This document shows positions 6,918 through 14,730 of a DNA stretch of 64,000 bases, piece after piece. Both the position numbers and the translations under genes were made by a program. The notes under the pieces are model-generated. The model made no database searches and had not been told where the DNA came from. It was given only the letters and a program-made list of their open reading frames with translations. Positions within the stretch are counted from its first letter, which is position 1, and the number at the start of each line of letters is the position of its first letter. Source of the DNA: Aggregicoccus sp. 17bor-14 (GTDB lineage Bacteria; Myxococcota; Myxococcia; Myxococcales; Myxococcaceae); assembly GCF_009659535.1 (NCBI RefSeq), contig NZ_VJZZ01000003.1:442947-506946 (forward strand). Reading direction: 5' to 3'.

Positions 6918-8455
6918 GCGCGCGCACTGCCTCCCTGGTCCTCGCCCTCGCCGCCGGCGCGCTGGGCTGCAACGTGGTGGACCCGGTGGCCTCGCTGCAC
7001 GAGTTCACGGACAGCTGCACCGTGCGCGAGAACTGCTCGGACGGCTTCGTCTGCGCGCAGGGCCACTGCGTCACGGGCCCGGGCGACGAGTGCCGGGAGG
7101 GCTTCAAGGTGGCTCCCTGCGAGCTCACGGCGGGCGTGTGCGCGGGCGTCGAGCGCGTGTGCCTGCCCAGTGGCCGAAGTGAGGCCACCTGCAGCGGGGT
7201 CTCCTACGGCCCCACCTACGAGGTGCGCGAGACCACCTGTGGCGACGGTCTGGACAACGACTGCGACGGCCTGCCGGACGCGCGCCGCGGCGTCCAGCTC
7301 GCCGTGACCTCGGACTCCAGCCTCTACCTTCGGATCCTGGACGCACGCGTCGTGCGCTTCGGCGCCGGCTACCTCGCCGCCTATGTGGATCATGTCTGGC
7401 TCGCCCCGACCAACAGCACCCCCATGCGCAAGTCGGTGGCCTACCGGGTGCTGGACGCGAAGCTGGGCCTGGCCGGCAAGTTCGCGCAGACGCTGGGGCT
7501 CTACGCCGCCACCATGGAAGTCCACAACCTGCAGGTCATCCCCTACGACGCAGGCGCCTTCATCACCTGGACGACCGACGTGCCGGACCCGGCGGATCCG
7601 AAGGTTCAGCACCGGGTGCGCAAGGTGAGCCGCGTCGACGTCGGCGGCGCCGTGGACGGGTCCTCGGTGGGGATTGCCGAGCGCGAGCTGTCGCTCCCCA
7701 CGGCGGACCCGTACGCCCCGGTGCGCGCGGCCGTCGCCAACGACCACTCGTCGGTCGTGTTCACCTGGCTCGAGAACGGCGTGCTGGTGGGCCAGGCCTT
7801 CGGGATGGACCTCAAGCCGCTGAGCGGGAAGGTCACGCTGAGCGCTCCGGGGCCGGGAGATTCCTCCAATCCCTCCCTCAACCTGCAGGACATCTCGCCG
7901 CAGGGCAGCTCGGGCTATGCACTGGGCTGGAGCGTGGCGGGGTGGAGCAATGGCTCGCGCAACGCCGTGCGCTTCCGCACTGCCTCCAGCAGCCTCGACC
8001 AGCTCGGCGAGGTGACGGGCGCGGATGCCCCCGGCACGGTGAACGACCTGCGCCTGCTCGCGACCCTCGCTCCCTCCGACGAGCCGCTCGCGGCCTGGCT
8101 CACGACCTCCTCCACGCAGGGCGTCACGGCCTCGGCGGTGGGCACCGGCGTGGTGGTGGCCCGGCCCTTCAGCCCCGAGGGGACCATCCGCCCGCCCGTG
8201 GGGCTGGAGGGCGTGTCCCAGCTCAACGTCGTGCGCGTAGGCGACGGCCTGCTGATGACCTACCCCGAGCCCCAGGGCGACTCCGAGGTCCAGTTGGTGC
8301 GGCACATCGCGGCGGATGGAACCACGTCGGTGCGGCAGCTCGACTCGGGGAGTGTGACCGGCACCGTCACGCTGCTGCCCGACGTGGACGCCTCCATGTG
8401 GACGGGGGCGTACATCCAGAGCGATCGCCTCCGCATCGGCGCTACCTGCCACTAG
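6914..8455 (+). CDS. Cys-rich lipoprotein with MopE-type motif (duplicate 1)
   Basis: 513 residues. Lipoprotein signal ending LAAGALGC (Cys 19). Residues 20-115 are Cys-rich (CTVRENCSDGFVCAQGHC, CELTAGVCAGVERVC) and end in GDGLDNDCDG, the acidic MopE-type putative metal-binding motif widespread in myxobacterial surface proteins. Residues 120-510 are beta-strand rich with no recognised enzyme motif; a propeller-like fold is possible. A close paralog follows at 8581, and both have the same hairpin after the stop. Probably displayed on the outer membrane. Confidence 0.8.
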   Translation: MSARTASLVLALAAGALGCNVVDPVASLHEFTDSCTVRENCSDGFVCAQGHCVTGPGDECREGFKVAPCELTAGVCAGVERVCLPSGRSEATCSGVSYGPTYEVRETTCGDGLDNDCDGLPDARRGVQLAVTSDSSLYLRILDARVVRFGAGYLAAYVDHVWLAPTNSTPMRKSVAYRVLDAKLGLAGKFAQTLGLYAATMEVHNLQVIPYDAGAFITWTTDVPDPADPKVQHRVRKVSRVDVGGAVDGSSVGIAERELSLPTADPYAPVRAAVANDHSSVVFTWLENGVLVGQAFGMDLKPLSGKVTLSAPGPGDSSNPSLNLQDISPQGSSGYALGWSVAGWSNGSRNAVRFRTASSSLDQLGEVTGADAPGTVNDLRLLATLAPSDEPLAAWLTTSSTQGVTASAVGTGVVVARPFSPEGTIRPPVGLEGVSQLNVVRVGDGLLMTYPEPQGDSEVQLVRHIAADGTTSVRQLDSGSVTGTVTLLPDVDASMWTGAYIQSDRLRIGATCH

Positions 8456-8480
8456 GGCGCTGAGTCGCAGTCCTGTTCGA

Positions 8481-8520
8481 GAGGGCCCTGCGCGCAGCCC
8501 CTGCTGCACGCAGGGCCCTC
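8481..8520 (+). terminator. strong hairpin terminator after duplicate 1
   Basis: GAGGGCCCTGCG at 8481-8492 pairs perfectly with CGCAGGGCCCTC at 8509-8520 (12 bp, 16-base loop), followed by CCCTCTTTCG. The same GAGGGCCCTG stem recurs after the paralogous gene at 10216-10248. Confidence 0.7.
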
Positions 8521-8580
8521 CCCTCTTTCGGGCTCCCGGCGCATGGGCCAGGCCCACCGTCGGAGCAAGGAGCAGCACGG

Positions 8581-10194
8581 ATGCACCCGTACGCGCAGTA
8601 CCAAGTCCTGATGTCGCAGCACGCAGCGCACGCGCGAGGCTCGCGCGCCACCGCCCTGCTCCTCGCGCTCGCCGCCGGCGCGCTGGGCTGCAACGTGGTG
8701 GACCCGGTGGCCGGGCTGCACGAGTTCACGGACGCGTGCGTCGTGCGCGAGAACTGCTCGGACGGCTTCGTCTGCGTGCAGGGCCACTGCGTCACCGCCC
8801 CCGGCGCCGAGTGCGTCGAGGGCTTCAAGGCCGCGCCCTGCGAGCTCACGGCCGGCGTGTGCGCGGGCGCCGAACGCGCATGCCTGCCCAGTGGACGCAG
8901 CGAGGCCACCTGCAACATCGCTGCGTACGGTCCCCACTACGAGCCCGTCGAGCTCAGCTGTGACGGCCTGGACAACGACTGCGACGGCGTCGCGGACGCG
9001 CGCCGCGTCGTCTCGCTGCCCATCCTCACGTACTCCTCGTTCTCCGGAACCGCCACCGAGATGCACGCCGTGCGCTTCGGCAGCAACTACCTCGCTGCGT
9101 GGCTCGACAACAAGCGCAACGTCGGCGTCACGGGCCGCAGTGCAATCTCCTATCGTGTCCTCGACGCGCGCTTGATGCCCATGAGCAGCGGGACGGTGGA
9201 GCTGGAGGGCTACGACGCCAGCATCGACAACAACACCGGCCTTCCCCGCTCCACGTCCTCCCGGGTGGCCGGCCTGCAGCAGGTGCGCTTCGCGGGAGGC
9301 GCATTCATCCTGTGGTCCAGCTTCGATGCGTCCACGAGCCGCAACGTGCACAAGATGGTTCGCCTGGATGCCGTCGCCGCGGCATCGGGCGCGGTGGTGG
9401 GTGCTGCGCCGCGCGCGCTGACGCTGCCGGGCTCCCCTGCCCCCTCGCTCGACGGCGTCCGCGCGGCCGTGGCCGCCGATGGCTCGAGTCTCCTCGTCGC
9501 GTGGCTGACCGGCACGCAGGTGATGGGGCAGTCGTACAATCTGGACCTGACCCCGCGCGCGGAGCCCGTGGTGCTCAGCGCGTCGCTCGCCTCTGACGAC
9601 TACGAGCCCTCCCTCGGCCAGCTGGACGTCTCTCCCCACGGCAGCTCGGACTTCGCGGTGGCGTGGGGCAGCACCGCGTCGGACGGGACGAGCCGGCGCG
9701 TGGTGCGCTTCCGCACCGTGTCCGGGGACCTCGCGCAGCTCGGCGAGGTGGTGGGCTCGGACGTCAAGGGCGCGCTCTCCGGCCTGCGACTGCTCGCCGG
9801 CACGACTCCCAGCGAGCAGCCGCTCGCGGCGTGGCTCACGCAGGCGGAGACCTCCAGCAGCAGCTCGGTGCATGCGGCCGCCTCGACAGGGGGCGACCTC
9901 GTCGTCGCGCGGCCCTTCACGCCGTCGGGCCCGGCGGCTCAGCCGGTGGGCGTGACGGGCGTGCGGCGCCTCGATGCGGTGCGCGACGGCGACGACCTGC
10001 TGCTGCCCTACGTGGAGGGCAGCTCGCTCGTGGTGAGGCGGATCGGGGCAGACGGCACCACCGAGGTGCACTCGCTCGGCGCTCCGGCGGACGCGAGCGC
10101 CTTCGCGGTGCTCACGGACGTGGACCCTGCGCTCTACACGGTGGCCTTCACCCAGGGAGGCACCCCGCAGGTGGGCGCGACCTGCCGCCACTGA
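8581..10194 (+). CDS. Cys-rich lipoprotein with MopE-type motif (duplicate 2)
   Basis: 537 residues. ATG 8581 has AAGGAG 8 bases upstream. The lipobox LAAGALGC falls at about residue 38 because of an extended N-region. The Cys-rich module (about 38-135) is nearly identical to that of the gene at 6914, including CVVRENCSDGFVC, CELTAGVCAGAERAC and GLDNDCDG, while the C-terminal 400 residues have diverged although they align throughout. The pattern suggests duplication with conservation of the exported Cys-rich head. Function unknown. Confidence 0.8.
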   Translation: MHPYAQYQVLMSQHAAHARGSRATALLLALAAGALGCNVVDPVAGLHEFTDACVVRENCSDGFVCVQGHCVTAPGAECVEGFKAAPCELTAGVCAGAERACLPSGRSEATCNIAAYGPHYEPVELSCDGLDNDCDGVADARRVVSLPILTYSSFSGTATEMHAVRFGSNYLAAWLDNKRNVGVTGRSAISYRVLDARLMPMSSGTVELEGYDASIDNNTGLPRSTSSRVAGLQQVRFAGGAFILWSSFDASTSRNVHKMVRLDAVAAASGAVVGAAPRALTLPGSPAPSLDGVRAAVAADGSSLLVAWLTGTQVMGQSYNLDLTPRAEPVVLSASLASDDYEPSLGQLDVSPHGSSDFAVAWGSTASDGTSRRVVRFRTVSGDLAQLGEVVGSDVKGALSGLRLLAGTTPSEQPLAAWLTQAETSSSSSVHAAASTGGDLVVARPFTPSGPAAQPVGVTGVRRLDAVRDGDDLLLPYVEGSSLVVRRIGADGTTEVHSLGAPADASAFAVLTDVDPALYTVAFTQGGTPQVGATCRH

Positions 10195-10215
10195 GCGGCC
10201 CTGCCGCGCACCCTG

Positions 10216-10248
10216 GAGGGCCCTGTGTGCCTTGCACGCAGGGCCCTC
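10216..10248 (+). terminator. strong hairpin terminator after duplicate 2
   Basis: GAGGGCCCTGTGTGC (10216-10230) pairs with GCACGCAGGGCCCTC (10234-10248) through 15 positions including one T-G wobble, with a CTT loop, followed by TGTCTTTCC. The lower 10 bp equal those of the hairpin at 8481-8520. Confidence 0.75.
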
Positions 10249-10277
10249 TGTCTTTCCGGGCCCGCGCGCGCCTGCGC

Positions 10278-10283
10278 TAATCT
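10278..10283 (+). promoter_or_regulatory. candidate -10 for glutamine amidotransferase
   Basis: GCGCTAATCT contains TAATCT (T1, A2, T6 conserved) 30 bases before the start codon, just after the preceding terminator. No clear -35. The leader would carry the AAGGAGCGAGG ribosome-binding site. Confidence 0.35.
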
Positions 10284-10313
10284 CCCGCGGCGGACGCAAG
10301 GAGCGAGGCACAC

Positions 10314-11012
10314 ATGCGGGCAGTGGTGTACCAGCACGCGGAGCACGAGGGCCTGGGGCTGCTGGGCCCGGCGCTGCAGCGCGCAGGCTTCGAGGTGGTG
10401 ACGCGCATGCGCCAGGTGCGACACCACGAGGACGCGGAGGCGCCGCTGCTGGTGGTGCTCGGCGGACCCATGGGCGTGTACGAGGCGGACCAGCACCCCT
10501 TCCTGCACCAGGAGCGCGCGGTGCTCGCCGAGCGCCTGGGCGCGGGGCGCCCCAACCTCGGCATCTGCCTGGGCGCGCAGCTGCTCGCGGCGGCCGCGGG
10601 CAGCGAGGTCTCTCGAGGCAAGAACGGGCTCGAGGTGGGCGTGGCCCCGGTGCGCTGGACGAAGGACGGGCTCGCGGACCCCGTGCTCGCACCCGCCGCC
10701 CCGCGCAGCACCGTGGCCCACTGGCACTCGGACACCTGGGCGCCGGTGCCGGGCGCCGCGCTGCTCGCCTCCACGGACCGCTACGCCCAGCAGGGCTTCC
10801 GGCTGGGGCCCTCCTACGGGCTGCAGTTCCACCTGGAGCTGGGCGCGGAGGCCTTCGACCACTGGCTCTCGCTGGGAGAGGGCGAGCTGCAGGCCGCCGG
10901 CCGCGAGCTCGCGCCGCTGCGCAAGGACCTGGGCAAGCTGCGCGCCGCCGAGGCGGAGAACACGGCGCTGCTCACCCGGCTCGCCGAGCACTTCGCGCAC
11001 GCGGCACGCTGA
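10314..11012 (+). CDS. class I glutamine amidotransferase (GMP-synthase-like GATase1)
   Basis: 232 residues, ATG 10314 with AAGGAG upstream. The catalytic triad of a stand-alone class I GATase is visible: nucleophile Cys in NLGICLGAQLLAAA (near 83), His in GLQFHLELGAEAF (near 171) and the Glu two residues later. LGGPMGVYEAD (near 43) forms the oxyanion strand. Such proteins hydrolyse glutamine or related gamma-glutamyl compounds in the cytosol; this stand-alone type is often annotated as GMP-synthase-like, but no ATP-pyrophosphatase partner is present here. The acyltransferase 19 bases downstream may be cotranscribed. Confidence 0.88.
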   Translation: MRAVVYQHAEHEGLGLLGPALQRAGFEVVTRMRQVRHHEDAEAPLLVVLGGPMGVYEADQHPFLHQERAVLAERLGAGRPNLGICLGAQLLAAAAGSEVSRGKNGLEVGVAPVRWTKDGLADPVLAPAAPRSTVAHWHSDTWAPVPGAALLASTDRYAQQGFRLGPSYGLQFHLELGAEAFDHWLSLGEGELQAAGRELAPLRKDLGKLRAAEAENTALLTRLAEHFAHAAR

Positions 11013-11031
11013 GGGGACCGCACCGCACTCC

Positions 11032-11583
11032 ATGGCACGGCTCGCGAAGTGGATGCTCCGCGCGGGCGGCTGGCGGCTCCTGGGCCAGCCCCCCGCGCTC
11101 GACAAGTACCTCGTCGTCTTCTACCCCCACACGTCCAACTGGGACTTCGTGCTCGGCATCCTCGCGGGCTGGGGCCTGGGGCTGGACGTCACCTTCCTCG
11201 GCAAGCACACCCTCTTCCAGGGCCCCCTGGGCCCGCTCATGCGCGCGCTGGGCGGCCACCCGGTACGCCGCGAGGAGCGCTCCAACATGGTGGAGCAGGT
11301 GGCGCAGCTGGTGCGCAGCCGCGAGCGCATCGTGCTGGCGCTCGCGCCCGAGGGCACGCGCAAGCGCGCCGAGGCCTGGAAGAGCGGCTTCTATTACATC
11401 GCGCGCGAGGCCCACCTGCCCGTGGTGCCCGCCTTCCTCGACGCGCGCACCCGCACGGTGGGGCTGGGCCCCCCGCTCTACCTCACCGGCGACGTGCAGG
11501 CGGACATGGCGGTGCTGCGCGACTTCTACGCGGACAAGCAGGCCCTGCGTCCCGAGGGGGCGGGACCCGTTGTCCTGCGCTGA
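11032..11583 (+). CDS. 1-acyl-sn-glycerol-3-phosphate acyltransferase family protein
   Basis: 183 residues, short for a PlsC protein (usually about 240) but complete in motifs. The HX4D catalytic box appears as HTSNWD (near 33), the phosphate-binding box as APEGTR (near 106) and the third block as LPVVPAF (near 130). It would transfer an acyl chain to a lysophospholipid-type acceptor at the inner-membrane face. This HTSNWD subtype also occurs in putative ornithine- or glycerophospholipid acyltransferases. Stop is 9 bases from the convergent FrnE gene. Confidence 0.88.
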   Translation: MARLAKWMLRAGGWRLLGQPPALDKYLVVFYPHTSNWDFVLGILAGWGLGLDVTFLGKHTLFQGPLGPLMRALGGHPVRREERSNMVEQVAQLVRSRERIVLALAPEGTRKRAEAWKSGFYYIAREAHLPVVPAFLDARTRTVGLGPPLYLTGDVQADMAVLRDFYADKQALRPEGAGPVVLR

Positions 11584-11592
11584 AGGCCTGCG

Positions 11593-12219
11593 CTAGCCCT
11601 GCGAGCGGGGCTTCGCGCCCAGGCGCTCCATGGCCTGGCGGAAGGCGGGGTACTCGTGCGCGCCCTGGATGGCGAGGCGGTCGCCGAGCACGAAGGTGGG
11701 CACGGCGCTCACGCCCATCTCCTGCGCCTCGCGCACGGCCTCCTCCACCAGGGCGCGGTAGGTGCCCGCCTCGAGCGCGGCCTGCAGCGCGTCCGGGTCC
11801 AGGCCGCTCTCCTCGGCGGCGCCGCGCAGGGTGGCGTACTGCCAGAGGTCCTCGCCGTCGCTCCAGTAGCGGCGCAGCAGCGCGGCGTGGAAGGGCTCGA
11901 GCTGGCCGTGGGCGCGCGCGAACTCGGCCGCCTCGTGCGCGCGGCGCGTGGAGGGGATGACCTCTCGCTCCACCATGGTGAGGCCGGCGGCGCGCGCGCG
12001 CAGCTTGAGGGGGTTGTTCGGGTCCTTCATCCGCTCACGCACGTAGGCGGGCAGCGGCAGGCCCTCCGGCGGCGTCTCGGGGCGCAGGAAGAACGGCCTC
12101 CAGTCCACCTGGACGTCGAACTCCCTCTTCAGCTTCTCGACCTCCACGAGGCCGACGTAGCACCAGGGTCAGACGAAGTCGGACCAGACGCGGATGACGA
12201 CGGGGGCGGGCGTGCTCAT
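11593..12219 (-). CDS. FrnE/DsbA-family thiol oxidoreductase, predicted selenoprotein (in-frame TGA = Sec17)
   Basis: From ATG 12219 (GAGGT about 6 bases upstream) the frame reads MSTPAPVVIRVWSDFV, then TGA at 12169-12171, then PWCYVGLVEVEKLK and on to TAG at 11593. The TGA falls exactly at the first Cys of the DFxCPWC active site, so read-through gives UPWC in a 208-residue protein. Downstream features are typical of FrnE-like DsbA proteins: STRRAHEAAEFARAHG and the cis-proline motif GVSAVPTFV. A SECIS-like hairpin follows the TGA. Without recoding, the product would lack the active site or need a GTG start inside that hairpin. Role: cytosolic disulfide or redox chemistry; substrate unknown. 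Confidence 0.85.
12137..12155 (-). promoter_or_regulatory. bacterial SECIS-like hairpin
   Basis: In the mRNA, UCGGCCUC (complement of 12148-12155) pairs with GAGGUCGA (complement of 12137-12144): 8 bp with one G-U pair around a GUG triloop (12145-12147). The loop begins after 21 bases from the UGA and has G first. This agrees with the known bacterial SECIS pattern (loop roughly 16-37 bases downstream, G in its first two positions) recognised by SelB. Confidence 0.75.
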
Positions 12220-12280
12220 GGCGCTACCTCTAGCGCCGTGCGGCGGCCCGCGCCACCGCGAAAAGCGCGGGGCCGCCCGC

Positions 12281-14335
12281 CTACTTGTCGCGCCCGCCCC
12301 ACTGCACCACCTGCAGCAGGTTGCTGTAGTCGTCCGTCCAGGCGCGCCGCTCCAGCGGCGGCTTCGGCTTCGTCACGCGGCCCTGGAAGGGCGGGGAGAC
12401 GAAGAGCCCGTCGCGCGCGGAGAGCAGCACCCAGGTGGAGCCGTAGCGGTGCAGGGTCTCGTCCGGGTCGTCCTCGGCGTCCACCACCGCGGCGCGCAGG
12501 CCCACCTCGCGCGCGGCGAGCGCCACCACCGGGGTGAGCTCGAGGTGGCGGTTGCTCACGTGCACCGCGAGCACCCCGCCGGGCGCCAGGTGGCGCCGGT
12601 AGAGGAGGAAGGCCTCGCGGGTGAGCAGGTGCACGGGGATGGCGTCGCTCGAGAAGGCGTCGATGGCGAGCACGTCGAAGTCCTGGGGCGGCTCGCGCGC
12701 GAGCGACAGGCGCGCGTCTCCCAGCACCACCTTCACCTCGGCGGGGCAGTCCGCGAGGAAGGAGAAGTCTTCGCGGGCCACGCGCACCACGAGCGGGTTG
12801 AGCTCGTAGAAGCGGTAGTGGTCGCCCGCACGCCCGTACGCCGCGAGCGTGCCGGTGCCCAGCCCCACCACGCCCACGCGCGCCACGGGGCGCTGGGCGG
12901 CCTCCTGCAGCGCGAGCCCCACGCCCGAATCCGGGCCGTAGTACGTGGTGGGCTGGCGGCGCTGCAGCGGGTCCAGCAACTGCTCGCCGTGGGTGATGGT
13001 GCCGTGATTGAGGACGCGCGCGCTGAAACCGTCCATCACCCGCAGCGTGCCGTAGAAGTTGCGCGCCTCGCGCCGCGCGGAGTGCTCCGGCGCGAGCATC
13101 CGCTGCGCGAGGCACACCGTGACGCCCACCGCCACCAGCGCCGAGCTCGCCCAGCGCACCTGCGTGCGGGCGCGCAGCGAGTCCGCCCCCAGCGCCGAGG
13201 CCAGCGCGAGCAGCAGCGTCAGCGCGCCGAGCAGCAGGGGCAGCTCCCACTCGTGGGTGAGCAGCGCGGGGGCGGCGAGCGCTACGAGCGCCCCGCCCAG
13301 CGCGCCCCCCAGCGAGGTGAGCAGGTAGAAGCCCGTGAGCTGCGTGGGCGGCGGCCGCAGCCGCGCGAGCTCCGCGTGCGCCGCGAGGCAGGCGAGCAGC
13401 AGCGCCGCGCAGAACAGCGGCACCAGCAGCCCCACGGACAGGTTGTCCTCCTCGCGGCCCAGCGCGTACGCGACCCCCAGCACCGCGGCCTGCAGCAGCG
13501 GCAGCATCAGCCCGGGGCGGTAGCGCGCGCCGCGCGCGAAGCACACCACGTAGCTGAGCAGGTAGAGCGCGAGCGGCACCACCCAGAGGAAGGGGATGGG
13601 GGCCACGTTCTGCGTCAGGTGCGCCGTCACCGCGAGCAGCAGCCCCGAGGTGCAGGCGCTCAAGGCCACCCACAGGAGCCGGCGCCCCGGGCCCGCGGGC
13701 GCCTGCGCTGCGGCCTCGTGCTCCTCGGGCGGGGACGGCGCGGCCTCCCCTCCCCGGCGCGCATCCCACGCGATGAGCCCGCACACGACGGCGAAGACGG
13801 CGTAGCCCGCGCTCCACAGCAGCGCCTGCAGGTGGGTGGGCACCCAGGGCTCCACCAGCACGGGGTAGCCCAGCAGCGCGCAGAAGGAGGCCGCGTTGCT
13901 CACGGCGTAGAGCCAGTAGGGCATGGGATCGCCCGTGCGCCGGGCGTACCAGGCGGAGAGGAGCGGGCTCGTCGCGCTGAGCACCGTGTAGGGCAGCCCC
14001 ACGCACGCCGCGAGCAGCAGCAGGATGCGCAGCACCGGCTGCCCCGGGTCCCCGGGCTGCCAGCGCGCGCTGGGCGCGATGGGCAGCGTGAGCAGGCTGA
14101 GCGCAAGCAGCCCCAGGTGCACGCCCGCCTGCGCGCGCGGGGAGAGCAGGCGCACGAGCAGGTGCGCGTAGAGGTAGCCGAGCAGCAGCGCCACCTGGAA
14201 GAAGAGCACGCACGCGGTCCACACCCCCGCCGCCCCGCCGAACCAGGGGAGGATCAGCTTCGCGAGGATGGGCTGGACCTGGAAGAGGAGGAAGGCTCCC
14301 AGGAACACGGCTGGAGCGGGGCGGCTGGCGCGCAA
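12281..14335 (-). CDS. membrane-fused spermidine-synthase-like protein
   Basis: 684 residues. The N-terminal ~390 residues contain about ten or more hydrophobic helices (FLGAFLLFQVQPILAKLILP at the start). The C-terminal half is a SAM-dependent aminopropyltransferase-like Rossmann domain: VGVVGLGTGTLAAYG near 490, YELNPLVVRVA near 515, VVLGDARL near 540 and DVLAIDAFSSDAIPVHLLT near 560. Family members are fused MFS-like/spermidine synthase proteins of unknown substrate; polyamine synthesis is not proven. Upstream of the FrnE gene in the same direction lies nothing shared; it reads toward that gene with 61 bases between. Confidence 0.88.
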   Translation of the reverse strand: MRASRPAPAVFLGAFLLFQVQPILAKLILPWFGGAAGVWTACVLFFQVALLLGYLYAHLLVRLLSPRAQAGVHLGLLALSLLTLPIAPSARWQPGDPGQPVLRILLLLAACVGLPYTVLSATSPLLSAWYARRTGDPMPYWLYAVSNAASFCALLGYPVLVEPWVPTHLQALLWSAGYAVFAVVCGLIAWDARRGGEAAPSPPEEHEAAAQAPAGPGRRLLWVALSACTSGLLLAVTAHLTQNVAPIPFLWVVPLALYLLSYVVCFARGARYRPGLMLPLLQAAVLGVAYALGREEDNLSVGLLVPLFCAALLLACLAAHAELARLRPPPTQLTGFYLLTSLGGALGGALVALAAPALLTHEWELPLLLGALTLLLALASALGADSLRARTQVRWASSALVAVGVTVCLAQRMLAPEHSARREARNFYGTLRVMDGFSARVLNHGTITHGEQLLDPLQRRQPTTYYGPDSGVGLALQEAAQRPVARVGVVGLGTGTLAAYGRAGDHYRFYELNPLVVRVAREDFSFLADCPAEVKVVLGDARLSLAREPPQDFDVLAIDAFSSDAIPVHLLTREAFLLYRRHLAPGGVLAVHVSNRHLELTPVVALAAREVGLRAAVVDAEDDPDETLHRYGSTWVLLSARDGLFVSPPFQGRVTKPKPPLERRAWTDDYSNLLQVVQWGGRDK

Positions 14336-14418
14336 GCGGGGACTCCAGGTGGGAGGCGCGGCCCTCGAGACTTACCCCATCCGGCCCGGGAGCGCGGGGG
14401 TAGGATGCCCCCCTGCCC

Positions 14419-14655
14419 GTGCCCCGACGCCCGCCTCCTCCACGCCCTGCCCTGGCCGACGTGCTGCCCGACGTGCGCGACGGCCTCACCCGCCCCGAGC
14501 GCCTGGTGCTCCATGTCCTGGGCGAATTGCAGCGCGAGTACGGCGAGCGCCACGTGCCCAGCGCCGTGCTCTACGGCCGGCTCTCCGAGCACCTGAGCCT
14601 CTCGCCGCGCGACTTCGAGGCGCTGCTCGCCCGGCTCGTGGGGCGCCGCGGCTGA
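14419..14655 (+). CDS. small hypothetical protein (78 aa)
   Basis: GTG 14419 start. After a Pro/Arg-rich N-terminus the sequence LTRPERLVLHVLGELQREYG ... VLYGRLSEHLSLSPRDF ... LLARLVGRRG looks like three amphipathic helices, possibly a winged-helix-like or helical domain. The real start could be a later codon such as GTG 14461. No function recognised. Divergent from the spermidine-synthase-like gene. Confidence 0.5.
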   Translation: MPRRPPPPRPALADVLPDVRDGLTRPERLVLHVLGELQREYGERHVPSAVLYGRLSEHLSLSPRDFEALLARLVGRRG

Positions 14656-14658
14656 GGT

Positions 14659-14678
14659 CTCTCCGTCCGCGGGGAGAG
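14659..14678. repeat. degenerate CTCTCC/GGAGAG hairpin (REP-like)
   Basis: CTCTCC (14659-14664) and GGAGAG (14673-14678) flank an 8-base loop immediately after the stop at 14655, followed by a degenerate form of the CCGGGGTGAGGG tail. It is the weakest copy of the hairpin family seen at 29843, 32411, 40944, 43190 and 63333. Confidence 0.35.
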
Positions 14679-14730
14679 GGCCGAGGTGGGATTGCGGCGC
14701 CGCGGGGACGGCGTGCCACAATGCCTCCGC

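Noticed and set aside
12145-12147. GTG as start of the FrnE gene
   Set aside because: It would drop the active site and lies in the loop of the SECIS-like hairpin, with no ribosome-binding site.
12216-14489. 757-codon reverse open frame
   Set aside because: Alternative frame of the spermidine-synthase-like gene; Arg/Ala/Gly-rich and without domains.
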